In this document: piece after piece, positions 1 through 5,939 of the stretch
Position numbering within the stretch: position 1 is the stretch's first letter
How the letters are laid out: the number at the start of each line of letters is the position of its first letter
Origin: an uncultured Desulfovibrio sp.
GTDB taxonomy: Bacteria > Desulfobacterota > Desulfovibrionia > Desulfovibrionales > Desulfovibrionaceae
Assembly: GCA_934546745.1 (NCBI GenBank)
Contig: CAKTDV010000033.1
Coordinates: 1-11,738 of the forward strand
Direction: 5' to 3'
DNA length: 11,738 nt
Program-made: the position numbers and the translations under genes
The notes under the pieces: generated by a model
Told to the model about the DNA's origin: nothing
The model's database searches: none
Seen by the model: the letters and a program-made list of their open reading frames with translations, nothing else

Positions 1-123
1 CAAACGGTGGCGAGGTATTGCTCCCAGATATGCGAAGAATCTCACTTCGTTTGAGGCTGCCGTACAAATCCGCTGTAGAGCGATATGGCTCAAGGTGTTA
101 ACTTAATCTCGTGTAGACACTAT
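1..123 (+). mobile_element. Right end of an IS5-family insertion sequence, cut by the window edge
   Basis: The first hundred or so bases encode the C-terminus of a DDE transposase of IS5 type. Just after its stop codon lies a short self-complementary sequence, GTGTAGACAC at 111-120, which may be part of the terminal inverted repeat. The left end of the element is outside the window, so neither the full inverted repeat nor a target duplication can be confirmed, and the outer boundary is approximate. Base composition here is lower in G+C than in the neighbouring genes, which fits recent acquisition. Confidence 0.45.
2..106 (+). CDS. IS5-family transposase, C-terminal 34 residues (partial)
   Basis: Reading from base 2, an open frame runs to a TAA stop at 104-106. 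It begins KRWRGIAPRYAKN and ends AIWLKVLT. The pattern K-R/W-R-G-I-A-x-R-Y-x-K-N, followed by a hydrophobic stretch with a terminal I-W-L, is the typical end of IS5-family (IS1031/IS427-like) transposases; the Arg-Tyr-Lys segment follows the catalytic Glu in that family. The catalytic Asp and Glu residues lie outside the window, so it is unknown whether the gene is intact. The frame assignment rests on the motif and the stop position only. Together with the phage genes downstream it marks the left part of the window as accessory DNA. Confidence 0.72.
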   Translation, partial: KRWRGIAPRYAKNLTSFEAAVQIRCRAIWLKVLT

Positions 124-156
124 CTAGTTCCCTGTCACTTTCACCGTTTTTTTCAT

Positions 157-194
157 CCCCGAATGCCTGCTAGTTCAAGGTGTTCGGGGTTTTT
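157..194 (+). terminator. Probable intrinsic terminator downstream of the transposase gene
   Basis: A perfect 7-bp inverted repeat, CCCCGAA at 157-163 and TTCGGGG at 183-189, is followed directly by a run of T (190-194) and more T-rich sequence to about 204. The loop of 19 bases is longer than usual, which weakens the hairpin. The T-tract on the plus strand suits termination of transcripts leaving the transposase. I see no gene in 107-299; apart from this hairpin it is T-rich and otherwise featureless. Confidence 0.5.
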
Positions 195-299
195 CCTGTT
201 TTTTAGGGGAAAATTGTTTAGGTTTTCTGGCTTTTTTCCTCCGCGAACGCAGGCGGACAGATCCGGCGTTCTTGGGAGTTTACCGAAGAGGCAGGCCTG

Positions 300-2420
300 A
301 TGCTTTCCGGCCATACGGACTTCCTGCGCAGGGACGTCGCCCGCGCGGGCAGGATGCACGCGGAACCGGACCCCGCCCACGCCCACGCCATGACGGAGGC
401 GGACTGGAAGGCGTCGCCCTGGTACCGCAAGGAAATCCCCTTCCGGCCCGACATGACCGAGACCCGCGCCCGTATCATGGCGGAGAATTTCGACCACCGC
501 CGCTACCGGGACGCGCTCATCGCGCGCGGCGCGGAGGTCTACAACGGCGTGGGGGACATGGCGCTGGGCTTCGGGGCCATGCTGCTGGGCGGTGTGCCCG
601 ACCCCGTGAACCTGCTCTCGCTGGGCGGCGGCATGGTGGCGGCCTCCAGAGCGGCCACGCTGGGCGGGGCAATGCGGGCGGGAGCCAAAGCCGGGGCGGC
701 GGAAGGCGCGCTCTTCACGGCGGTGGCGGACGCCATCGTGCCGCCTGATCTGGCCACACGCGGCGAGGATGTCGAGTTCGCGGATTTCGCGCTGGACACC
801 ATCGCCGGAGCCCTGCTGGGCGGCGTGTTCGGCGCGGCGGGCGGCGCGCTGGCGCGACACAGGGCCTTGCGGCAGAACGGGAGCGCGTTGCCCGATGCGC
901 CCGATTCGCTTGATGTCATCGATACGCCGGATGCGCCGGATGCGCCCGCGACTGTCCGTGCGGCGGAGACACCCGGCGCGGCGGCCTTTGACGCCAGCCC
1001 GGACGGCGGCCTCATGGCACGCGCCACAGCCCCCGCGCCCTTTGACACATCGCCGGACAGCTTTCTGGGGCGCGCCGGGCAGGGGCCGGAGACGCGCGCC
1101 GGGGAAACCATCTCTCTGGGCGAACCGTCGCGGGCGTTTGACGCCTCACCGGACGGAGATTTCCTGTTGCGCGCTGGCGAAGGGCCGCACACGCAGCCGG
1201 GAGAAACCATCTACCTTGGCGAGCCCTTGCCGGATCTCCCCGGCCCGGCCCCTCTGCCGGAGGGCATGCACTGGAAGCAGCGCGTGGAGCTGGCCTACAC
1301 GCCGGAGACGCCCACAGGGGCCGAGCAGCGCCGCACGGCCTTTGCCCGCGACCAGCACGGCCAGGCGGCCACAGCGGCGCGTCAGGCCCGCATCGAGCGC
1401 GCCCGCGCGGAAGCCCCGGCCCGCAACGCGGCACTGGAAGCCGCTTTGCGGCGGGCGCAAGAGGAGGCGGCGGCGGAGACGAGAGCCGCCTTTGGGGAGC
1501 TGCGGCCCCTTCTGCGCGCCCGGCTGCTCAACGAGGTGGAGGCGAACGCCCTTGACCTTGCCAACGGCTCCCCCGTGACGGAAACGCGGGCGCTGGAGGA
1601 AGCCTACGACGCCGTGTTGCACAACCCGCTGGCGGGTTCAGCGGAGGACGTGCTTGCCCGGCTGGAACCGGAGGACATCGAGGCCGTGCTCGTGCATCGC
1701 GGCCCGGCGGTCCTGCGGGACGGGGAAATCGTGGTGCAAGGGCGGCGGCTGCAACGGGCAACAGGCTATGGGAAAGGCGGCTTCGGCCTGGTGAAGATTA
1801 TCTTTGCCCACGGGGAAGGAGGGAACAAGACACCGGACATGCCGCCGGTCACAAAGCAAGACGTTGTTTCACTGCCTTTGTTTTTACGGGAATACGCGCC
1901 AGTTACAAAGGACATTTTGCCGGATGGTTCAGGAGCAACAGTCTGGCATATTCCGCGCGACGATGGGAAGTATCTTGTCATCGTGGCTGGGCGTGGTCAG
2001 GATGGGCCGGATTCGCGCCTTGTGACCATGTTTGTTGATGATTCTGAAAATGCTGTCCTCTCACAAAGAAAAAGCCCCGATCTGGGTCCCTCCCCCCACC
2101 GGATGGGCGTAGGGAAGGATACTGGTCAGGGGATTTCTGTTTTCACACCTGACAGCCAGAACGGGGCCAGTCATATGACGGGTTCCAGTATGCCCGGCGA
2201 ACCCGCCGCCGTCAAGGGGTGGGACACTCCCGAAGCCGCGCGGGAGGCCGAGGCGCGGGGGCTGGCGCAACAGGACGAGGCCCTGCGGCAGCAGATGGCG
2301 GAACTGGAGGCGCGCGGCGCGCTCGATCCCGACGAGGCCGCCCATGCCCGCGCCGAAAGCGCGGACACCGCCGCCATCGGCAATGAGGTCCTCCACTGCG
2401 CCTGGACGGCGGAGGGGTAG
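300..2420 (+). CDS. Phage/mobile-element polyvalent-type protein with a C-terminal BECR-fold nuclease-like domain
   Basis: This 706-residue protein has a charged N-terminus (residues 1-78). Two Gly/Ala-rich hydrophobic stretches (about 81-147 and 164-186) follow, of the sort seen in phage ejected or membrane-penetrating proteins. Residues 230-311 form an acidic linker with repeated FDxSPD...GETIxLGEP units. An Ala/Arg/Glu-rich probable coiled coil spans 340-420. A compact domain at about 489-619 begins GYGKGGFGLVKIIFAHGEGG and continues with LP...LREYAPV, a W-H-I strand and a RLVTMFVDD strand. That pattern resembles the phage Barnase/EndoU/colicin E5-D/RelE (PBECR) nuclease domains of phage polyvalent proteins, with His504 a candidate catalytic residue. 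This assignment is my inference. The ATG at 300 is preceded by AAGAGG eight bases upstream; the frame is open back to a TAG at 219, so a 5' truncation is possible. The stop lies 5 bases from the convergent antitoxin gene. The nuclease-like part is less G+C-rich than its flanks. Confidence 0.72.
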   Translation: MLSGHTDFLRRDVARAGRMHAEPDPAHAHAMTEADWKASPWYRKEIPFRPDMTETRARIMAENFDHRRYRDALIARGAEVYNGVGDMALGFGAMLLGGVPDPVNLLSLGGGMVAASRAATLGGAMRAGAKAGAAEGALFTAVADAIVPPDLATRGEDVEFADFALDTIAGALLGGVFGAAGGALARHRALRQNGSALPDAPDSLDVIDTPDAPDAPATVRAAETPGAAAFDASPDGGLMARATAPAPFDTSPDSFLGRAGQGPETRAGETISLGEPSRAFDASPDGDFLLRAGEGPHTQPGETIYLGEPLPDLPGPAPLPEGMHWKQRVELAYTPETPTGAEQRRTAFARDQHGQAATAARQARIERARAEAPARNAALEAALRRAQEEAAAETRAAFGELRPLLRARLLNEVEANALDLANGSPVTETRALEEAYDAVLHNPLAGSAEDVLARLEPEDIEAVLVHRGPAVLRDGEIVVQGRRLQRATGYGKGGFGLVKIIFAHGEGGNKTPDMPPVTKQDVVSLPLFLREYAPVTKDILPDGSGATVWHIPRDDGKYLVIVAGRGQDGPDSRLVTMFVDDSENAVLSQRKSPDLGPSPHRMGVGKDTGQGISVFTPDSQNGASHMTGSSMPGEPAAVKGWDTPEAAREAEARGLAQQDEALRQQMAELEARGALDPDEAAHARAESADTAAIGNEVLHCAWTAEG
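1041..1232 (+). repeat. Two tandem 96-bp (32-residue) repeats inside the phage protein gene
   Basis: Units at 1041-1136 and 1137-1232 encode the pattern F-D-x-S-P-D-x(3)-L-x-R-A-G-x-G-P-x-T-x(2)-G-E-T-I-x-L-G-E-P. A shorter, degenerate copy (FDASPDGGLMARA) starts at 987. The two full units match at most positions, and both keep exact 96-base spacing in frame. They sit in the acidic linker between the hydrophobic part and the coiled-coil part of the protein. Confidence 0.75.
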
Positions 2421-2425
2421 GCCCT

Positions 2426-2701
2426 CTAGCCTATGCAGAGGGTGATCGGGCGGCCTATGGCCCTGGCATAGCGGGCAATGGCCCGGATGGAGACGTTTTT
2501 CCCGGATTCCATGCGGGCCACGGCAGGCTGGGAAACCCCCAGCCGCCCGGCCACCTCCTTTTGCGTCATCCCCGCTTCCGTTCTCGCCTTGACAAGGGCA
2601 TCGGCAATGGCAAATTCCGGTTCAAGGGCGTCATAGGCCGCCTTGTATTCGGGATTCTCACGCAGCTTCGCTTCGTGGTGCGCAAAAAAATCGATGCCCA
2701 T
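2426..2701 (-). CDS. higA: HigA-like XRE-family antitoxin
   Basis: This 91-residue protein has an N-terminal helical segment (FFAHHEAKLRENPEYKAAYDALEPEF, here split as residues 5-30) typical of antitoxins paired with Gp49-like toxins. A Cro/CI helix-turn-helix follows at about residues 33-80, with TQKEVAGRLGVSQPAVARMESGK as its core (residues 46-68). Such proteins bind and neutralise the toxin and repress the shared promoter. The start at 2701 is chosen because it follows the toxin stop by one base (TGACATG) and has GGGAGG nine bases upstream, within the end of the toxin gene; the frame is open further upstream but overlaps the toxin. Toxin-first order is the usual HigBA arrangement. The stop codon faces the end of the phage gene across only 5 bases, with no terminator seen between them. 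Confidence 0.85.
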   Translation of the reverse strand: MGIDFFAHHEAKLRENPEYKAAYDALEPEFAIADALVKARTEAGMTQKEVAGRLGVSQPAVARMESGKNVSIRAIARYARAIGRPITLCIG

Positions 2702-2702
2702 G

Positions 2703-3026
2703 TCAGACGGCCTCCCGTGCCCGTTGCAGCGCTGTTTCCACTTCTTCCCGCGGCGTCCGTTGCGTTTTTTTGACAAAGGCCCGGACGATGACGACGCGCC
2801 TGCCGCGCACCGTCACATAGAGGTTTCTGGCGATGCCGCTTTTCCCCCTGCCGCGCATCTCCCAGAGCTTCCCCTGAAGATGCCGCACATAGGGCATCCC
2901 CACATGCTCAAGGCCTCTTGCGCGTATCAAATCCGCAATTCTGGCAAGGCTGGCCTGAACATCCACAGGAAGCGCGTCAAATTCGTCCCTGACCGTCTCG
3001 TTCAAAAATTCAACAACCCAGCTCAT
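2703..3026 (-). CDS. higB: HigB-like (phage Gp49/DUF891, RelE superfamily) toxin
   Basis: This 107-residue protein carries the family's signature in order: MSWVVEFLNETVRDEFDALP at the start, MPYVRHLQGKLWEMRGRGKSGIAR (residues 44-67) and VVIVRAFVKKTQRTP (residues 78-92). Members of the Gp49-like HigB family are mRNA interferases that cut ribosome-bound transcripts; basic residues R58, R60, K86, K87 and R90 are in the places expected for RNA contact. Length matches the family and no key segment is missing, so it is probably functional. It is the first gene of a two-gene operon with the XRE antitoxin, one base apart. No Shine-Dalgarno sequence precedes the ATG: the six bases upstream are pyrimidines (TCCCCC plus the end of the -10 box), and the core promoter lies directly against the start codon. 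Function is assigned from family resemblance. Confidence 0.87.
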   Translation of the reverse strand: MSWVVEFLNETVRDEFDALPVDVQASLARIADLIRARGLEHVGMPYVRHLQGKLWEMRGRGKSGIARNLYVTVRGRRVVIVRAFVKKTQRTPREEVETALQRAREAV

Positions 3027-3032
3027 GGGGGA

Positions 3033-3060
3033 AATATAATCTATAAATTATGTTTGTCAA
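3033..3060 (-). promoter_or_regulatory. Promoter and likely autoregulatory operator of the higBA pair
   Basis: On the minus strand TTGACA (3055-3060) and TATATT (3033-3038) are separated by 16 bases, a near-consensus sigma-70 promoter. An inverted repeat, ATAAT at 3036-3040 and ATTAT at 3047-3051, overlaps the -10 box and spacer and is a reasonable operator for the XRE antitoxin. Only six bases separate the -10 box from the toxin ATG, so transcription should start at or next to the A of the start codon. Confidence 0.7.
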
Positions 3061-3100
3061 TGAGGTAACCCTGTCACGACGGCAACAGTACAGGCAACAG

Positions 3101-3770
3101 ATGGGCGCGGCGCATGTCGGGTGGCGGGGCCATCGGCGCGGTTTGGGGCGGCGTGGGCGGCGGCGCGCGGGGGCTGGCCCTGCGTCTTTCACAGGCGCGG
3201 GAGGCGGAGGACTTCGCGGCCCGCAACCGGACGCTTTCGGCGGCGCTGCGCGGCTCCCTCACGCGGGAGGCCGCGCCGGACGCGCTGGCCGGAGCGCTGG
3301 AGGAATCCTCGCGCGCGCTGGCGCAACCGGCCTACATTCCGGCACAGGCCGCGCTGGACATGCGCGGGGAGGGGCGGGACATCCTGACGCCGCTGGGCAT
3401 TTCCGTGGAGCAGGCCCAGCGGGCGGCGGAACGCGGCGGCGATCTGGAGGTGCGGCTTTCGGAGCTGCACGCGCGCCTCACGCCGGAGGACATGGAGGCC
3501 GTGGCGGACGTGCTGCGCGAGACGCCGGAGGCCCCCAACGCGGCGGAGGCCTCGCGGGTGGACGCGGCGGCACAGGCCAAACAGGCGGTGGAGGAGGCCC
3601 GGCGCGGCCTGCGCCGCGCGGCGGACATGCGGCGGGAGGAAAGCCGCCTCGCGCGGGAGGCCTCCCGGAAGCGGCTGGCGCACGTGCGCGCGCTGGAAGC
3701 CCTGCTGGCCGCCCATGTGCGCCATCTGGAGGGCGCGCGCCGGGCGCGGGAGGACATGGAGGCGTTCCCG
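3101..3770 (+). pseudogene. Truncated fragment of a large phage polyvalent-type protein
   Basis: A G+C-rich frame, read from an ATG at 3114, encodes a Gly-rich hydrophobic start (GGGAIGAVWGGVGGG). A segment IPAQAALDMRGEGRDIL then LTPLGISVEQAQ is followed by LTPEDMEAVADVLRETPEAPNAAEA and an Ala/Arg/Glu coiled coil ending near REDMEAF. This order resembles an internal part of very large phage or conjugative-element proteins; the family is not certain. The ATG has no ribosome-binding site and the frame is closed by a TAA at 3066, so the 5' end is probably missing. Near 3765-3770 the phage-like sequence stops and base composition drops. The frame happens to stay open for a further 2.3 kb antisense to ilvC and tyrA, but that part has no independent coding character. 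I read it as a fragment cut at both ends, next to the chromosomal junction. Confidence 0.6.
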
Positions 3771-3832
3771 AAAAGCCCTGGGACTGTGGAAAAAGAAGGT
3801 TTGGCGGGACTGAGAAGAGCCGGGAACGAAAG

Positions 3833-3870
3833 AGGCGGGAGAAACCGTCCGGTAACGGTTCTTCCCGCCT
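3833..3870 (-). terminator. ilvC: Long hairpin downstream of ilvC, probable transcription terminator
   Basis: Arms at 3833-3848 and 3855-3870 pair over 16 positions with one mismatch and one G-U pair, around a six-base loop. On the minus strand the stem is followed by CTTTCGTTCCC, a weak U-tract; on the plus strand it is followed by TTTCG. Flanking CGAA/TTCG (3827-3830 and 871-874 of the 3000s) extend the dyad further. It could stop ilvC transcription and also reads from the phage side. Bases 3771-3832 hold nothing recognisable. Confidence 0.65.
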
Positions 3871-3896
3871 TTCGTCAGGGACCGGAAGCCCCGATA

Positions 3897-4898
3897 CTAG
3901 TCTTTCTTGTCCTTCTTGAGCCAGCTCATCATGCCGCGCAGTTCGCGGCCCACATGTTCGATCTGATGATTGGCCTCATTGCGGCGGGTGGCAAGGAACA
4001 TGGGGTAGCGGGCGCGGGATTCAAGAATGAAGTCGCGCGCGAACTTGCCGCTCTGGATGTCCTTCAGCACGGCCTTCATTTCCTTTTTTACGTCTTCCGT
4101 GATCAGGCGGGGACCGGTGACATAGTCGCCGTATTCGGCGGTGTTGCTGATGGAGTAGCGCATACGGGAAAGACCGCCCTCGTACATGAGATCGACGATG
4201 AGCTTCATTTCGTGCATGCATTCGAAGTAGGCCATTTCGGGCTGGTAGCCAGCTTCCACCAGCGTTTCGAAACCGGCCTTGATGAGGGCGGAAATGCCGC
4301 CGCAGAGAACGGCCTGTTCGCCAAAGAGGTCGGTTTCCGTCTCTTCGCGGAAGGTGGTCTCAATGACGCCGGAGCGCGCGCCGCCAATGCCTTTGGCATA
4401 GGCCAGCGCCACCTGCAGAGCTTCGCCGGTGGCGTTCTGCTCAATGGCCACGAGGCAGGGCACGCCGCCGCCTTCCGTAAAGGTGCGGCGCACGAGATGA
4501 CCGGGCCCCTTGGGGGCGATCAGGAACACGTCCACATCCCTGGGCGGAATGATCTGATTGAAGTGGATGTTGAAGCCGTGCGCGAAGAGCAGCGCCTTGC
4601 CCTTGGTGAGGTGAGGCTTGATGTCGTTCTCATAGACGGCGGCCTGCACTTCGTCGGGCAGAAGCAGCATGATGAGATCGGCCATCTTGGCCGCTTCCTC
4701 CGCCGAGACAGGTTCAAAGCCGTGCTGCCGGGCCAGTTCGTAATTGGGGCCGCCGGGGCGCTGACCCACAACAACCTTCACGCCGGAATCGCGCAGGTTC
4801 TGGGCATGGGCATGACCCTGGCTGCCATACCCGATGATGGCTACCGTCTTGTTTTTCAGCACATTGAGATCGGCGTCTTTGTCATAATAGACTTTCAT
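3897..4898 (-). CDS. ilvC: Ketol-acid reductoisomerase, class I
   Basis: The 333-residue product performs the isomerisation and NADPH-dependent reduction of 2-acetolactate or 2-aceto-2-hydroxybutyrate in valine, leucine and isoleucine synthesis. The Rossmann motif GYGSQGHA is at residues 23-30 and the cofactor-specificity loop VVVGQRPGG at 42-50. The catalytic His is in FAHGF at 107, the Mg ligands are D190, E194, E226 and E230, and the substrate serine lies in SISN at 251. All are at the usual class I numbering and the length is normal. The ATG at 4898 is preferred over one at 4907 because AAAGGA lies nine bases upstream of it, while the upstream ATG directly abuts that sequence. It follows tyrA by 117 bases with no clear promoter or terminator between, so it may be partly transcribed from the aromatic operon or have a promoter I cannot recognise. 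Confidence 0.97.
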   Translation of the reverse strand: MKVYYDKDADLNVLKNKTVAIIGYGSQGHAHAQNLRDSGVKVVVGQRPGGPNYELARQHGFEPVSAEEAAKMADLIMLLLPDEVQAAVYENDIKPHLTKGKALLFAHGFNIHFNQIIPPRDVDVFLIAPKGPGHLVRRTFTEGGGVPCLVAIEQNATGEALQVALAYAKGIGGARSGVIETTFREETETDLFGEQAVLCGGISALIKAGFETLVEAGYQPEMAYFECMHEMKLIVDLMYEGGLSRMRYSISNTAEYGDYVTGPRLITEDVKKEMKAVLKDIQSGKFARDFILESRARYPMFLATRRNEANHQIEHVGRELRGMMSWLKKDKKD

Positions 4899-4920
4899 CA
4901 GAAGCATTCCTTTGCGGTTT

Positions 4921-4950
4921 GCCGCCTCTCCCCTCAGGCGGGAAGGCGGC
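4921..4950 (-). promoter_or_regulatory. Stable hairpin in the ilvC 5' leader
   Basis: GCCGCCT at 4921-4927 and AGGCGGC at 4944-4950 form a perfect 7-bp stem, and inner bases (CCC against GGG with a bulge) can extend it. It ends about 11 bases before the AAAGGA ribosome-binding site of ilvC and has no U-tract, so it is unlikely to be a terminator. It could stabilise the mRNA end or affect translation. The rest of the tyrA-ilvC gap shows no recognised motif. Confidence 0.35.
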
Positions 4951-5015
4951 GGAAAAACTTGTTTGACCGCACAATCGCGGGCCTCTGTCCCTTTTTGCGC
5001 CGCGCGGCCCTTTTG

Positions 5016-5939
5016 TCAAGATGCCTCGGGGCACAGGTCGCGGGCGGGAACGCCTTCCAGGTCTCCGGCCACGCGATCACCGCGCCGCTCCCCGCGCGCG
5101 TGTTCCGGCAGGGATGCGCCGGGCCACCAGCGGATGGCGCGGTTGCAGAGCAGGTCAATGTCGCCCGCGGAGGCGATATGGAGGAGATTGCTGTACTGGC
5201 GCACGGCTTCCTGGCTGTAGGGGTTGGCGTCAAAAAGCCCCGCGAACATGGGCGCGTCCTCAGTGAGCATTTTGCGGGCGGCGTCATGACGGCGGCGGAA
5301 GGAAGGCGTCAGAAAGGGCGTCAGGCTCTCATCGCCAGCCAGCATGGCGAAGTAGACAAGGTTGGTGATGAAGTTGAGATTCTGGATGCGCGCCATGGCC
5401 CTGTCGTGTTCGCCGGCGGTCGTGAGGAAGGGGTGGCAGCCCACGGCCTCGAAGAAGGCGGTGACAAGGCGCACGTGGGCATCGCCCGCGTCTGGATCGG
5501 GAACGACGGCCACGGGATGTGGATCACCGGGGCGGACACCAGGCCCGAACAGGGGATGCGTGCCCACCACAGGACCCCGCCAGTGACGGCGCATGAGCGT
5601 CATGGGCCGCTCCTTGACGGACGTTATGTCGGCCACGGTGGCCGTTGGCGGCAGGTGCGGCACGAAGGCGCGGAGCACGCCGTCGAGGACGGACGCGGGC
5701 ACGCAGAAAAGGATCAGATCCGCGCCGTCACAGACGGCGGCGAGGGCGGCGTCGCTGAAAGGAAGATCGATCCCCTCAGCGGGAAAGCCCGCCGCGCGGG
5801 CGCGGCGAAGAAACAGGGAACCCATACGCCCGCCCGCGCCCACGATGACGGCGCGGCGCGGCGCGGCGCCGACGGACGTTGTGCCGGGGGATGCCGGAAC
5901 ACATGTCGCGGCCCGCATCTTCGAGGGGAAGGCCGTCAT
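5016..5939 (-). CDS. tyrA: Prephenate dehydrogenase (tyrosine branch)
   Basis: The 307-residue protein oxidatively decarboxylates prephenate to 4-hydroxyphenylpyruvate. A dinucleotide-binding motif VIVGAGGRMG covers residues 31-40. ADITSVKERP (103-112) and VGTHPLFGPG (125-134) contain the family's substrate-binding segments, with H128 the catalytic-type histidine. The all-helical C-terminal half includes AGEHDRAMARIQNLNF (175-190). There is no fused chorismate mutase and no C-terminal ACT domain, so allosteric control is not evident. A start at 5939 overlaps the aroA stop as ATGA and has GGAGG seven bases upstream, in favour of this start over the ATG at codon 8. The first 28 residues before the Rossmann fold are a low-complexity extension. 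It is the last gene of the aromatic operon here; in known Desulfovibrio relatives trp genes follow, but here ilvC does. Confidence 0.93.
   Translation of the reverse strand: MTAFPSKMRAATCVPASPGTTSVGAAPRRAVIVGAGGRMGSLFLRRARAAGFPAEGIDLPFSDAALAAVCDGADLILFCVPASVLDGVLRAFVPHLPPTATVADITSVKERPMTLMRRHWRGPVVGTHPLFGPGVRPGDPHPVAVVPDPDAGDAHVRLVTAFFEAVGCHPFLTTAGEHDRAMARIQNLNFITNLVYFAMLAGDESLTPFLTPSFRRRHDAARKMLTEDAPMFAGLFDANPYSQEAVRQYSNLLHIASAGDIDLLCNRAIRWWPGASLPEHARGERRGDRVAGDLEGVPARDLCPEAS

Larger units (their letters stand above)
300..3770. mobile_element. Prophage or conjugative-element remnant with toxin-antitoxin cassette
   Basis: The large phage-type protein gene, the truncated second phage-type gene and the higBA pair between them form one block of accessory DNA bounded by an IS end on the left and the ilvC terminator on the right. 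No integrase, capsid, portal or other hallmark gene and no attachment-site repeats are visible, so this is inferred from protein character and the incomplete genes. Outer limits are approximate. Confidence 0.5.

Noticed and set aside
124..176. CTAGTTC direct repeat at 124-130 and 170-176 as a phage or IS attachment site
   Set aside because: Only 7 bases, both copies on the same side of the element, so it cannot be a flanking duplication; probably chance.
153..860. 235-codon minus-strand frame opposite the start of the phage protein gene
   Set aside because: Arg/Gly/His-rich translation typical of an antisense shadow, and it crosses the T-rich non-coding region.
4951..5015. TTGACA at the tyrA stop as an ilvC promoter
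   Set aside because: No -10-like hexamer appears 15-19 bases downstream, where the sequence is G+C-rich then A-rich.
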